A stretch of DNA of 64,000 nt, from NCBI RefSeq assembly GCF_019393635.1, contig NC_057861.1:458918330-458982329 (forward strand), given 5' to 3'. This DNA comes from Dromiciops gliroides (Eukaryota; Chordata; Mammalia; Microbiotheria; Microbiotheriidae). Positions within the stretch are counted from its first letter, which is position 1. The number at the start of each line of letters is the position of its first letter. A program made the translations under genes and the position numbers. Of the stretch, positions 1 through 11,449 are shown one piece after another. Under the pieces are notes generated by a model. The model was not told the origin of the DNA. It was given only the letters and a program-made list of their open reading frames with translations, and ran no database searches.

Positions 1-365
1 GAGGGGGAGGGGTGATAAGAAAATAAGGCAGGTAAAAGAAGTCAGTGGTCAGAAGCAAAACAGACTTTAGAGGAAGGACAGGATAAAAAGAGAAAGAGAA
101 GCATAAACAAAAGAAAACAGGATGGAGGGAAATGCATAGTTACTGATTATAACTGTGAATATGAATGGGATAAACTCACCCATAAAACAGAAGTGGATAG
201 CAGAGTGGATTAGAAACTAGAATACAGCAATATGTTGTTTACAAAAACAACAACAACAACAAAAACCCACTCCAAACAGAGAGACACATTCAGAATTTGT
301 TTGTTTTTTTAAAGGGGCTGGAGCAGAATCTATTATGCATAACTGAAGTAAAAAAGGCAAGGGTA

Positions 366-517
366 GGGGCAGCTAGGTGACACAGTGGATAGGGTACCAA
401 CCTTGGATTCAGAAGGACCTGAGTTCAAATTTGGCCTCAGACACTTGACACAAACTAGCTGTGTGACCCTGGGCAAGTCACTTAACCCCAATTGCCTCAC
501 CAAAAAAAAAAAAAAAA
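366..517 (+). repeat. WSINE1-type SINE
   Basis: tRNA-like head, B-box-like core and a tail of about 16 A. It is flanked by an imperfect direct repeat based on AAAAAAGGCAAG on both sides, so it is a separate insertion into the L1 sequence. Confidence 0.92.
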
Positions 518-950
518 GGCAAGAGTATCAATCATGATCTCAGAAAAAGCAAAAGCAAAAATAGACCTAATTAAAAGGATAATAAAGTAAAATAAAAGGA
601 TAAAGTCAAGGAGATGATTAGAAGCTTAGAAAAGTTAAATATGATAGACCTCTGGAGAAAACTGAATGGGAATAGAAAGGAAGATACCCAGGCACCTTGT
701 GAAGGTACCTTCACAAAAACTGACCTTGTATTAACATATATAAACCTCACAACAAAATGCAAAAAAAAAAAAAAAAGTAGAATTATTAAATGGACCTTTT
801 CAAACCATAATGCAATAAAAATTACATTTAATAAAGGGCTGTGGAAACATAAATTAAAATTAAGTGGAAACTAAATAATCTAATCCTAAAGAATGAATTG
901 GTCAAATAACAAGTCATAGAAACAATAATTTCATTAAAAAGAATATAACA

Positions 951-1103
951 GGGGCAGCTAGGTGGCGCAGTGGATAAAACACCGGCCCTGGATTCAGGAA
1001 AACCTGAGTTCAAATCCAGCCTCAGACACTTGACACTTACTAGCTGTGTGACCCTGGGCAAGTCACTTAACCGCCCCACCACCACCGTTGTCCCACCCCC
1101 CAA
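951..1103 (+). repeat. WSINE1-type SINE with clear target duplication
   Basis: Starts at GGGGCAGCTAGG and ends in a C/A-rich tail in place of a plain poly-A. AAAAGAATATAACA occurs just before (937-950) and just after (1104-1117) it, which dates it as later than the host L1. Confidence 0.93.
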
Positions 1104-1467
1104 AAAAGAATATAACAATGAGAAAACATTCCAAAATGTTTGGGACTCCACCAAAGCAGTATTTAGGGAAGAATTTATATCTCTAAATGCATATATCAAT
1201 AAAAGCGAAAAAGAATAGATCAACAAATTAGACAGGTAGCCAAAAAAAAAAAAAAACACTAGTAAAAGAATAAATTGAAAATCCCCAATTAAACATCAAA
1301 ATGGAAATCCTCAAAATTAAAAGGAAGATTAATAAAACTGAAAGTTTTAAAATAATGAATAAGTAAAACTAGGAGCTGGTTTATGAAAAAAAAATAGATA
1401 AACCATTGGTTAACTCGATTTTAAAAAGGAAAAACAATCCCAAATCACCAGTATAAAAAATGAAAGG

Positions 1468-1619
1468 GTGGGCAGCTCGGTGGCACAGTGGATAGAGCAC
1501 CAGCCCTGGGGTCAGGAGTACCTGAGTTCAAATCCGGCCTCAGACACTTAACACTTACTAGCTGTGTGACCCTGGGCAAGTCATTTAACCCCAATTGCCT
1601 CACTAAAAAAAAAAAAAAA
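1468..1619 (+). repeat. SINE, subtype ending CCCCAATTGCCTCACT
   Basis: Full-length copy with poly-A to 1619. AAAAAATGAAAGGG is found on both sides as target duplication. The 3' end has the AATTGCCTCAC variant instead of CATTGCCCCGC, so at least two SINE subfamilies are present in the window. Confidence 0.9.
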
Positions 1620-2264
1620 TGAAAGGGGTGAATGTACCACCAATAAAAATGAAATTAAAGCAATTATTAGAACTGACAATCTAAGGAAAATGGATGAATA
1701 TTTACCAAAATATAAACTGCCTAGATTAACAGAAGAGGAAATAGAATACTTAAATAACCCTATCTTAGAAAAAGAAATTGAACAAGCCATCAATGAGCTG
1801 CCTAAGGAAACAATAAGAAAAATAGAGAACCAGATGGCTTCACTAGAACTCTATCAAACATTTAAGAAACTAATTGCAATACTATAAAAACTATTTGAAA
1901 AAATAAGAGTACTACCAAATTCCTCTTATAACACAAATATGGGTTGACACCTAAACCAGGGAGAGCAAGAAAACTATAGACCAATTTCCTTAATGAATAT
2001 CAATGCAAAATTTTAAAATAAAATGCTAGCAAGGAGATTACAGCAATATGCCACAAAAGTCATACACTATGATTAAGTGGGATTTATGCCAGAAATGTAA
2101 GGCTAGTTCAATATTAGGAAAACTATCAGCATAACTGACCATATTAATAATAAAAACAACAAGAATCATATGATTATATCAATAGCAGAACTGTTCTATT
2201 TTTTGTTCCACAGATAAGACAATTCATCTCCCTCCAGCTCCAATCTCTGTTTTTGTGTGTTGTT

Positions 2265-2425
2265 TTTTTTTTTTAATACTGGCTGTCCCCCATTCGTGGA
2301 GTGCCCCTCCCCTCTTACATTTGCCTCTTCCTTGACCTTCTTCAAGACTCAGTTCCAAGCCTACCTTCTAAAGGAATACTTTTTCCTAGTCCCTGTAAGT
2401 GTATATACCTTCTACGTTATTGTTG
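2265..2425 (-). repeat. L2-like LINE 3' fragment
   Basis: The text around 2330-2400 (CTTCAAGACTCAGTTCCAAGCCTACC...) follows the pattern of L2 3' regions. It is split from a second piece at 2700-2840 by the SINE at 2427. Confidence 0.5.
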
Positions 2426-2426
2426 G

Positions 2427-2672
2427 GTTTTTTTAGTCAATTAGTTATGTCCAACTTTGTGACCCTATTTGAGGTTTTCTTGGCAAAGATACTGGAGTGA
2501 TTCGTCATTTTCTTCTCCAGCTCATTTTACAAATGAGAAAACTGAGACAAAAAGAGTGAAGAGACTTGTCCAGGGTACCACAGCTATTAAGTGTGTGAGG
2601 CTAGACTTGAACTCAGGTTCTCCTGACTCCAGGGCTGACACAATATCCTCTGCTCCACCTGGATGCTTCATA
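2427..2672 (-). repeat. MAR1/RTE-tailed SINE, reverse orientation
   Basis: Reads on the - strand as a SINE head followed by the RTE-type 3' end. On the + strand this begins GTTATGTCCAACTTTGTGACC and continues with CTCATTTTACAAATGAGAAAAC. The same tail is seen in direct orientation at 28030-28276. Confidence 0.75.
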
Positions 2673-2699
2673 CATATATTGTATGTATTTATATATTGA

Positions 2700-2842
2700 C
2701 GCCTCCCCACCCCACCCCATCCATTAGAATAGGAACCTCTTGAGAACAAAGATTTATTCTTATTTTTATTTTTTGCCTTTCTTTGTATTCCTAGTGTTTA
2801 GCGTACTAGCTGGAGTATTGTACTTAATAAATGGTTTTTAAG
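2700..2842 (+). repeat. L2 3'-end fragment
   Basis: Has the L2/MIR-type ending: GAATAGGAACCTCTTGAGAAC, then a cytosine/thymine stretch, then CTTAATAAATGG. Confidence 0.55.
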
Positions 2843-2864
2843 TGGCTGACCGATAAACAGATTA

Positions 2865-3060
2865 GTTTCTTCTTCTTCCTCCTCCTCCTCCTCCTCTTCG
2901 TCTTCTTCATCTTCTTCTCTTTCCTCCTCCTCCTCCTCATCTTCTTTCTCCTCCTCTTCCTCATTCTTCTCCTCTTCCTCTTCTTTCTTCTTCTCCTCCT
3001 CCTCCTCTTCTTCCTTCTCCTCCTCCTCCATCACCTCCTCCTCCTTCTTATTTTCTTTTT
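2865..3060. repeat. Long polypyrimidine (TCC/TTC)n tract
   Basis: Nearly 200 bases of C and T only on the + strand, mostly CTC and TTC triplets with few interruptions. The open frames across it (poly-Leu/Phe and poly-Glu) are by-products of the triplet repeat. Such mirror-like polypurine/polypyrimidine tracts can form triplex DNA. Confidence 0.95.
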
Positions 3061-3639
3061 CTCAATCTCCTCCTCCTACCTCTAACATTATGTGAGCCTT
3101 CTTTTTAATCACTGCCCTATAAAAGAAAGGAGACAAATATATAATAGAAAAAAATATATATATATGTAATTCAGCTTCCATATATAGTTATGTAGAAGCC
3201 AGGGGACCCTCTCATTGATGGGCAGTGGTTAAAAAGACAAGCTTGACTTGAAATGGGATGAAAACAATTAGAGCAGGAAATAAAAACAGATTAAATGTAA
3301 GGTGGAATTAGTGGAAAGCTATCAAAACAAAATCGGAATTTTTTTATGTAGAAGAATGAGATCTGTAGTAACACAATTAAAATACAACTTCTCAAGGTGT
3401 TTTTTTCTCCCGTAGTTGTTCATCTACTGAACCACTCAGAGATCAAATGTAGTTAGGTGGAGTAATTAACCTAAGATTATCTTTGGAAACTAAAATGAAA
3501 GGGAATAAGCGCAAGCAAACCAAATTTTAACTTTCTAGGATGGATTTTAAAGAAGGGATTAAAAGGAGAGAAAGTTTAAAAACAGTGATCAAGGTCAGAG
3601 TTAGGCAAAGAGAAGAGGTGTAGAGAATTATGAATAAAT

Positions 3640-5440
3640 TTCAATTACATATTATCAGTGTTCATCATATTCCAAAGTTTCTATTGTAGCTCTAGTCTTT
3701 TCATCAAAAAATACTTGGAAATCCTCTGTTGCATTAAAGGTCAATTCCCACCCCCCCCACCCCCACTCCTGTATGATTATATTGAGTTTTACTTGGTAAA
3801 TTATTGTTAGCTGTAAATCCATATCCTTTCCCTCTTGGAATATTATATTCCAAGCTCTCTGTTCTTTTAGTGGTGACTGCTAAATTGTGTGTGATCCTGA
3901 CTGAGGCTCTTGGGTACTTTAATAATTTCTTTCTGGTTATTTGTAGTAGTTTTTCTTTTACCTCAGTGCTTTGGATTTTGACTAAAATATTCCTGAGAGG
4001 GGTTTCTTTCTGGAGGTGACTAGTAGATTCTATTTCTACTTCACCCTCTGGTTCTGAGATCTAAGCAATTATTTTGTTTCAAAATTTTTTAAGATATGAC
4101 ATCTCAGCTTTTTTTTTTTAGTCATAGTGTTCAGGTGGTGCAATGATTCTTAATTTTTTTTCTCCTTTGCTTTCTAGGTTGGTTGTTTGTACTATGAGAT
4201 ATTTTACATTTTGTTCTATTTTTTCAGTCTTCTGACTTTGTTTTTAATATTTCTCATTGTCTCAGAATTACTAACATCTATGTGGTCTGTTCTAATTTTC
4301 TTACCTTTCATTTCTTATCCTTTTTTTTCCCTCAAGCACTGATTTCATTGATAAAATCACTTTTAACTCTTGCTTCATCTCTTCCAGGAAGTCCAGTTAA
4401 ATCTGTGCCCACACTGTGTTTTTCTTTGAGGGTCTGCTTTTGGATGTGTAGGAGTAATTCTCTTCTGGGTTTGTGTCTTGAGTGCCCCTGTAATGACAAT
4501 AGATTTTTAATAGTAGCATTTTGTTTGCTTATTCTTTTAGCCTTCTTCTTGTCTTTGAGCTTGATGTTAGGGAAAGGCTCTGTACACTTCTGGAAGAAAG
4601 GTCTGGGCTGCTTTTGTTGATGCTTTCTTGGAGGTATTGAATATTGTGTTATAATAGGATCTCAGGGACAGCTCAGGCTGGGGACCTGCAAGCTATTGGT
4701 ATTCTCTAAGTAGTCTGATCCAGGGCAAAGTCCAGTCACTGGCCTGAATTCTACATGTTCTTGACCTGGCTTTAGGTCTGAGCAACATACCTGTGGGCTT
4801 GCATTTAGTTGAAATGCCATTAGACTGCTGTTAGACTCGGCCACCTTCAGCCATCTGGGAAACTGCTGGTTCAGAGAGGCAGAACTGCAAGCTTCTCTTT
4901 GGCTTGGAAATTCTACACCATTTATTCTCCTGTAGGCTTTGGACAGGTCTAGGAGCTGGAACTGAAACCTGCCTCTGTTCCTGAGTTCTAAGTTTTAGAG
5001 CTGCCATTTACTTCTGAACTTGCTCCTCTTTGGGAACATAGCCTAGGGCCATGACCACTCCTTACCCTGGAATGCCCTCCCAGGTACAGGTTCCCTACTG
5101 AGTTTACTCTGGGTATATGACCCAGAACTGGGCAGTGTGTGATGAAGTGTCCAACTGTCACCTGTTCCCACACTCTGCAAGAGGTCAGGGTGCCCCAGTA
5201 AGGGTCTTGTACCCCCCTTGCCCTGTTGCGCAGCCTCTCCCTGGATTCAGTGCTTCACTTGGCATGTTTCTGGCCAAATCCCATCCACAAAGTCCGCAGA
5301 CATCTCTGTCTCCATATGATGACCTGGGCTGGAAAAATGACTCATAGCAATTTTTTTTCTTGGATTTCCCCATCTGGATTTGACCAATGAAACAGATTAT
5401 GTACATGAGACCCAGGAGCAATTGAACATAATAGCATGGC
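3640..5440 (-). mobile_element. HAL1/L1-like element: ORF1 3' part and 5' region, decayed
   Basis: Co-linear with the better preserved element at 36537-39429. Shared blocks include the ORF1 C-terminal region (here about 3660-3990) and the 5' region (about 4630-5100). It is the older of the two copies, with many indels. Strand and family are inferred from that similarity. Confidence 0.55.
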
Positions 5441-5444
5441 ATTC

Positions 5445-6060
5445 AATAATTTCATAAGAACTACAGCTAGTGGGGTAAGAATACTAGTTTAGTGACAATT
5501 GTTAGAGGAGTTGTGGAAGGATAAACACACTAATATACTGTCAGTAAAGCTGTGTAGGGGGGAGACTTTGAAAGACTTAGGAACACTGATGAATACAATG
5601 TCCAACCACTCCTTTGTTGGTTTTGGAGGAAACTCAATTCATTCTCCTATGGTGATGTCCCAGCCTGAAAAACTACTGCTTGCTGCTTCCCACCTCCCTG
5701 CCACCTCCACCCTGGAGTGATAATGATTTGTTTACGTGCTGACACTGAGCTGCTACCTGTTTCTGCACTGTTACTGCCATCTGCTGTTTACCAGGGAGCT
5801 GCCAATTGCCATTGGCTGTTTCTCCACTCCACCACTACTGCAATATGCTGTTTCTGCCCTAAGTTTCCACTGCCATAAATGCTGCTTCTTCACTGAATTG
5901 CAGCTATTAGGCATCCTTAAACAATTTAGCAACAAGTATTTTGGGTAGCTATTTATTCAGAGTCCCTGCTAATACTAACTAAAACCTTCCTCTTTGTAAT
6001 TTCTACTCAGGAGCTAAGCAGAATAAACCTCATCTTTCTTCCCATGTGGCATCACTTAAG
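5445..6060. other. Unassigned, possibly an old LTR
   Basis: No gene seen. Around 5740-5890 there is a loose repetition of CTGCTGTTT/ACTGCCAT words. An AATAAA follows at about 6022. This is the sort of texture seen in degraded LTRs, but no termini or target duplication can be fixed. Confidence 0.25.
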
Positions 6061-6072
6061 ATATATGAAGAG

Positions 6073-6236
6073 GGGGCAGCTAGGTGGCGCAGTGGATAAA
6101 GCACCAGCCCTAGATTCAGGAGTACCTGAGTTCAAATCCGACCTCAGACACTTGACACTTACTAGCTGTGTGACCCTGGGCAAGTCACTTAACCCTCATT
6201 GTCCCACAAAAAAAAAAAACAACAACAACAACAAAA
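6073..6236 (+). repeat. WSINE1-type SINE, (AAC)n tail
   Basis: Full-length copy ending in poly-A that has evolved into an AAC microsatellite. AGATATATGAAGA flanks it on both sides. Confidence 0.93.
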
Positions 6237-6619
6237 GAGATATATGAAGATAGTGATCTTATGTTACCTCACCCCCACCTCCTTATCCATTCTTCTTCTG
6301 TAGATACTGCAGCTTGTCAATGCCCCTCCTAAAATAGGATGCCCCACATTAGACACAACACTAGACAAAGAAGAGTAAAGCAAGACTTTAATTGACCTAT
6401 TTGTGGACATTTTACTTGAATTAATGCAACCTAAGATGGCATGGGGCGGGGCAGGAGGGGAACGGGCTGCTCCACAACATTGATGACAATGAAGTCCTTT
6501 TCACATGAAAAGCTGCCTAGCCAGGTCTCCTTAATCCTGTCTTGACTTTCTCCATGAAGCCTTCATAAAGTACTCACTCTAAGCCCCTGTATTTTTATCT
6601 TTCTTTTCAGAATTAACAT

Positions 6620-6948
6620 ACTGTTGTTTGTCCTACATTCTCAAAGAGGACCATGACATTGGGGTGATGTTATGACTTGCACTGAATTGGATTTGAGTGA
6701 GGGAGTGCTATGCAAGATCACCAACCTCACTCTCTCCTCCAGAGCCATCTGGGTCCAGTAGCAAGATATACATCAGGATGATTAGAGATGGGCCTGCATG
6801 TTTAAAGCAATTGGGGTTAAGTGACTTGCCCAAGGTCACACAGCTAATGAGTATCTGAGGTGAGATTTTTTTTTTGAGGTGGGATTTTAAGTCAGGTCCT
6901 CCTGACTCCAGGGCCAGTGCTCTATCCACTATGCCACCAAGCTGCCTC
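6620..6948 (-). repeat. Longer composite SINE
   Basis: The 6806-6948 part is the WSINE-type body in reverse, with an expanded poly-T interruption near 6868. It is joined to a further block (6620-6805, with CTCTCCTCCAGAGCCATCTGG) that the other copies lack. I recall this block from longer marsupial SINEs; the family name is not certain. Confidence 0.6.
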
Positions 6949-7124
6949 TATTGGAGTTACCAATATATGGAGACATATTCTTGAATAAGTAAATACAGGA
7001 GATGATATACAAGGTGAGGGGTTGGGCATTAACAACTGGGAAAATCAGGAAAGGCTTCTTGAAGTTGGCACTTGAGCTAAGCCTTGAAAGCACTTGCAAG
7101 AGGTGGATGTGAGGACACAGCAAG

Positions 7125-7222
7125 AATGGAGGGAGAAGGATGAGGAGGGGGAAGAAGAGGAAGAGAGGGAGGAGGGGGAGTAGGGGGAGAAAGAGGAGGA
7201 GGAGGAGGAGGAGGAGGAAGAA
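7125..7222. repeat. Purine-rich (GGA)n tract
   Basis: G and A only on the + strand for long stretches, ending in eight or so GGA units. Repeated GG runs could support G-quadruplex formation on the + strand. It lies about 300 bp before the CpG-rich promoter. Confidence 0.85.
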
Positions 7223-7254
7223 GTTGCTAGCATTCCAGGTGGCACTTTAAAAAA

Positions 7255-7440
7255 TTTTAAAGCATTTTGGAAATAATATCTCATTTGGTCCTCACAAAAT
7301 CCCCAGAAGGCAGGTGCTATTATGAACCCATGTTACAGATAAGGAAGCTGAGGCTAAATGACTTGGAAGGATCACACAGTTAAGTGAGGCTGGATTAAAA
7401 CTTGAGTCCTCACCAGGTACAGCATACACCACTTGGCCTA
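7255..7440 (-). repeat. MIR-type SINE
   Basis: Typical MIR order in reverse: ATCTCATTTGGTCCTCAC, CAGATAAGGAAGCTGAGGC, CACACAGTTAAGTGAGGCTGG. Old and diverged. Confidence 0.7.
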
Positions 7441-7444
7441 GAGC

Positions 7445-8115
7445 AGTTCAAAAAGCAGAGGGAGGGGACAGGACTGGGAGAGGGGAGGAGTTCATAAATT
7501 AATAGCCTGCCACCCGGCAGTGCCACCCAGCCTCCAGACACTCCGTTCCAGGTCACGTGCACGGTGGCTCCGCCCCCTTGGAGAATGAATGGTCCCAAGG
7601 ATTCAATCTACGTGGACCTCCGGACTTTGGGAGCCGCTGCACCCGCGTGGCGCTACTTTGTTTTCCCTGGACTGAGGTGCCCGGGCGGGGAAGGGGGAGG
7701 AGGAGCTACGCGGGTCGGGTTCGTACAGTCCTCGCGGACGGACTCGGGAGGCCCCGTTGGGCGGGGTGGGGGAGGGGCAGGGCGCAAGGAGGCCGAACTG
7801 CTTCCTACTTCCGGCGTGCGCGTGGATTGGCGCTTGGAGCCCGCTGAACGCACGGGGCGCTCTCCTCCCGCGGTCTGGGCGCGCTCCCTCAGCTCGCCCG
7901 GCTTCCCCAGAGCGGCGGCCCTAGATGTCGGGGCGAGCGTGAACCCCGTTGCTCCCTGATTGGGGGTGGGGCCGGGGGCATATTTCTCATTATTCCCGAG
8001 CCCAGGCCACCTGCCCTGGGGAACCCGGCGGGCCCAAATTCCTCAATTTCACACGAGCCCGGGGGCTGATTGTAGGCCTCACAGTCGCCGGAGGGTGGTC
8101 TCCGTACAAAGTGTC
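7445..8115 (+). promoter_or_regulatory. RFESD: CpG-rich island, probable RFESD promoter and first exon
   Basis: The only clearly G+C- and CpG-rich stretch in the window. It holds a CACGTG E-box (7554-7559), a GC box (CGCCCCC, 7571-7577), an ETS/GABPA-type ACTTCCGG (7807-7814) and an inverted CCAAT box (ATTGG, 7826-7830), with no TATA box. That set is usual for broadly expressed genes. RFESD is the next gene on the + strand, 10 kb on, and its first coding exon opens with an intronic acceptor, so an upstream non-coding exon is required. Which donor is used cannot be told from sequence; CTGAG/GTGCCC at 7676/7677 is one candidate. Transcription start and splice link are inferred. Confidence 0.7.
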
Positions 8116-8242
8116 TGAATCAGGAACAGTTTAGGGACAATTAAATAACTTGCTCTGGAACATTAGCAGGCTTAGGTTTGGGGCCCAAGAAGGGAACTTT
8201 AGTCATTTAGATCTGCGATGCAGAAAGCAAACAAGCAAGAAG

Positions 8243-8243
8243 T

Positions 8244-8289
<46 letters not shown>
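8243..8289. repeat. (GT)n microsatellite
   Basis: About 23 uninterrupted GT dinucleotides at the start of RFESD intron 1. Confidence 0.97.
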
Positions 8290-8609
8290 CCTGTAAATTA
8301 ATGAAACTATATAGTAGGACAGGGTATATTTATATGGAGTAACAGAACAAAGGGAACTTATGAGACTGCCCTTAGGTATAGAAGGTACTTAATTCTAAAT
8401 AGAAACCACTTAATATAAATGGATCATTTTATGTAATAACCTAAAATCCAGGGAATAAGGTGGGGAATCTTTGGGAGGGGATAACTTTGTTTGGAGGAGA
8501 TCCATAAAACAATCCAGAGTCTGGAATTGACAAAGATTGGTTAGCCCCAGGCAATTCATTAGCCTGGGAATGCGGAGTACGCAGGGATCAGTCCTCAGTA
8601 TATTATCTT

Positions 8610-8700
8610 TATCACTATGTAGGTGTATATATATGTGTGTTTATATACATGTTTATATATATGTATATGTTTATATACAAACTTGTATATAAACATAAAG
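8610..8700. repeat. TATATG/TATAC-rich simple repeat
   Basis: Alternating pyrimidine-purine stretch with several short inverted repeats built on TTTATATACA. Confidence 0.75.
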
Positions 8701-9059
8701 CCAGTCAGCTAAATGAGTATGTGTATTATGCATGCTCTTTTTTACTTTTTTTGGTCTGTTTTCTTTTGCAACATGGCTAGTATGAAAATGTTTTGCATGA
8801 CTTCACATGAATAATACCATTCCTTGCCTTCTCTAGGAGGCAGGTATGGTGGGAGGGAGGTAGAGAATTTGTCCCTCAAATTTTTTTTAATGATTTTTTA
8901 AAAAATCACATGTAAGTATATGTGCACATATACTTTATGTAGGTGACTGGCTGTCACTCATAATTTACTTACCTAAAAGAAAAAAAAACACATCAATATA
9001 AACCAACTAGTTTATAGTTTGCTATACAGTCATGTTAGTAAATTTGTATCTCACATCAT

Positions 9060-9400
9060 CAGCTCATCAAATTTACCCATGACACCAAGTCGAAAAGGAT
9101 AGATAAAATACTGGTTGAGCCAAGATCCTAAAAGATCTTCGTATACCAAAGCCTTGGGCTGAATCTAATAAAATGAAATTCAGGAGGGATGAATTTCAAG
9201 TCTTGCACTTAGGTATTAAAAAAAAATCAGCTTCACAAATACAGGATGGAGGGAGCATGGTTAGTTGGACAGCAGGTGTTCTGAAAAAGTTCTAAAGTTT
9301 TAGGGGAAAACTATATGAATCATCGGTGTGATGTGGCATCTTTGGTGATAAGCAGTTCAGTTCAAGGTCTTATTAGGAAATGTCTTGATAAAATCTCTCA
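9060..9400 (+). repeat. L3/CR1-like LINE fragment
   Basis: Contains AATTTCAAGTCTTGCACTTAG, CAGCTTCACAAATACAGGATGG and a GTGTGATGTGGCA stretch in the order seen in L3/CR1 3' regions. A second fragment of the same family at 57940-58340 covers the adjoining part. Confidence 0.6.
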
Positions 9401-9724
9401 AAAGGGGGGGTGGGGATCATTCCAAAATTAGAGAATAGCTGAAGATAAGGTCTGTATCCATTGTTGCATAGTTGCGGTCAGATAAGTCTTTGACTTCAGA
9501 GTTACTGATTCCCTGCATATCCAGGTGGGGTAAACCTATACTCCAGGTCATTCCTAGGATTGTTCGTGTGTTAGCCAATGAAGCCAGTCCTCATACAGTT
9601 GTTCTGGTTACCTGAATAATGGGGGGGGGGGCTCAAGTAAATCAAGGTATCCATTTTCACACTCTCAACATATATTTGTGAAGGTAACCTATGCATATCG
9701 CAAATACTTAACTACTATTATGAC

Positions 9725-9764
<40 letters not shown>

Positions 9765-9765
9765 A
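9725..9765. repeat. (GT)n(TA)n microsatellite
   Basis: GTGTGTGTA followed by a TATATA run and ACACACAT, together a near-palindromic simple repeat. A ten-G run lies 100 bp upstream (about 9622). Confidence 0.85.
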
Positions 9766-9984
9766 ATATAAATAGAAGATACCTGGATTAATGGAATTTA
9801 TAGTCTAATTTGGAAAACATACATATATTTCAGTAAAATGTGTTTATTTAGGTGTGTGTAGTATCATTATTACATATACTTTTTTGTATAGATACCATAT
9901 ATTCATATATAGCTACTATACATGCATACATACCTCTGTATAAAAATCAGCCACATGTAAAGATACCCACACGCTTAATGCTAG

Positions 9985-10170
9985 TGCCTTCTCTTTGAGA
10001 TTATCTTAAACTTATCCTGTATATATTTTGTTTGTACATAGTTGGCTCCTCTATTAGGCCTTTGAGTTTCTTGAAGGTATGGATGTTTTTTCCTTTCCTT
10101 GTGCCCCTAGTGCTTAGCATGTACCTGGCATACAGTAAGCATGTTATAAATGTTTATTGACTTGACACAC
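9985..10170 (+). repeat. L2 3'-end fragment
   Basis: Shows the TTTGAGTTTCTTGAAGGTATGG, GTGCTTAGCATGTACCTGGC and AATGTTTATTGACTTG blocks typical of L2 3' ends. Confidence 0.6.
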
Positions 10171-10389
10171 TATATTTTTCAAGATGAAAAATAATATACC
10201 TTTTGGCCTTCTACCTTTGTGTTGTATGACGTTTTTATTTTCAGGGTACTTTCAGTAGCATGCTACATATTTTTACCATTTGCAAGCCTTACAAATCTTT
10301 AGCTATGTTGTTACTTTTCAAGTAAGCAAGCATGTCCTTTCCTTGAAGAAATCAACAGAAATTTAAAATCTTTTTTTGTAGGGGGAAGG

Positions 10390-10527
10390 GGGGCCAGGGC
10401 AATGAGGGTTATGTGACTTGCCCAGGGTCATACAGCTAGTAAGTGTTGCGTCTGAGCTGTATTTGAACACAGGTCCTCCTGAATCCAGGGCTGATGCTCT
10501 ATCCACTGCACCACCTAGCTGCCCCCC
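10390..10527 (-). repeat. WSINE1-type SINE
   Basis: Reverse copy from GGCAATGAGGG to CACCTAGCTGCCCC. Diverged in the middle (GTGTTGCGTCTGAGC). Confidence 0.88.
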
Positions 10528-10570
10528 AAATTTTAAATCTTAACAGTCTTCCATTCACCTTTGAAATTTC

Positions 10571-10761
10571 TTTTTTCCTTTCCTTTCCTTTTCTTTTTTC
10601 TTTTTTCTTTCTTTTTTTTTTTTTTGGTGAGGCAGTTGGGGTTAAGTGATTTGCCCAGGGTCACACAGCTAATAAGTATCCAGTGTCTGAGGTCGGATTT
10701 GAACTCAGGTCCTTCTGAATACAGGGCTGGTGCTCTATCCACTGTGCCACCTAGCTGTCCC
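10571..10761 (-). repeat. SINE with long T-rich tail
   Basis: Reverse copy; its tail forms a 50-base CT-rich run. A CACCTT(T/C)(G/A)AAATTTC direct repeat flanks it. With the preceding copy (same orientation) it makes a close tandem pair. Confidence 0.9.
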
Positions 10762-11039
10762 ACCTTCAAAATTTCAAGAGTTATTTTTCCATGCTCTGTT
10801 GCTTAACAGGTTTATGGTGACTTCTTTCACTTGAGTTAATCCAGTAATATACTGAACCCTACCCATCAGGTATCATTGAGGGATAGAAAGAAATAGAAGA
10901 TATTACCTGCAAAAAAGGTAAACAAAACATTGGAAAGAACACAGAAAGAACCGAAGACACTTTTACACAGTAACATATTAATTAGTGTAAATTAAGATAG
11001 AATTTACAGTACATAACTATTAAGTAGTCATGTAGGGTT

Positions 11040-11340
11040 TAATCATGGAAAGTTTCCAAGAGGAAATGAGTTTCAAGGCTGGTTCCAGAGATGAGGACAT
11101 AAATCAGTGGGAGAGAGGCAATCATATGTGCAAAGACACAGAAGTGAAAACTAGAAAGTTGTGGAGAACTGAGTATGAGTATGGCTGGAGCCTCTGTTCT
11201 CCTGAATTATGTTTTTAGAGCTCTAAGTGATCCTAAATGGTCATCTAATCTAACATCTTTACTTTGTAGATGAGAACTTGTCCAAGATGGAATAGGTGGT
11301 AAGCATGTCTGACATCAAAGCTAGCATTTTTCTAGTGTAA
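11040..11340 (+). repeat. Old interspersed repeat (L2/MIR-like)
   Basis: GAGGACATAAATCAGTGGG, GTGCAAAGACACAGAAGTG and TATGGCTGGAGCC resemble the middle of old mammalian repeats related to the one at 24280. The next 200 bases include a MIR-like AACATCTTTACTTTGTAGATGAG. Confidence 0.4.
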
Positions 11341-11449
11341 TACACTAGATAAGAGAGGTTACTGATAGTGCTTGATGTTGAATGTTATGAAGAGTCTACA
11401 TTTGATCAAATAAATGAGATAGGGTCTTTGATAAAGAAGAAATCAGATA

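Larger units (their letters stand above)
1..2215 (+). mobile_element. L1 LINE fragment (ORF2 region), cut by three SINEs
   Basis: Degenerate reading frames on the + strand resemble L1 ORF2. Around 790-880 and 1110-1230 they match the linker after the endonuclease (SDH-like and LNAYI-like words). At 1690-1890 an open stretch has [16 protein letters not shown], the usual lead-in to the L1 reverse transcriptase. At 1975-2150 there is a broken YRPISLMNI motif followed by a GFMPEM-like stretch. Many stops and shifts show it is dead. SINEs sit at 366, 951 and 1468. The exact 5' limit is not visible. Confidence 0.75.

Noticed and set aside
951-1218. Recurring frame with [28 protein letters not shown], here and in about 20 other places
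   Set aside because: It is the SINE body read through; the same peptide appears wherever a copy lies in that orientation.
2798-3085. Open frames of 78-84 codons on both strands (poly-Glu, poly-Leu/Phe)
   Set aside because: They come entirely from the triplet repeat and have no other sequence.
7653-7853. Proline-rich antisense frame in the CpG island
   Set aside because: GC-rich sequence gives long open frames on both strands; no supporting feature.
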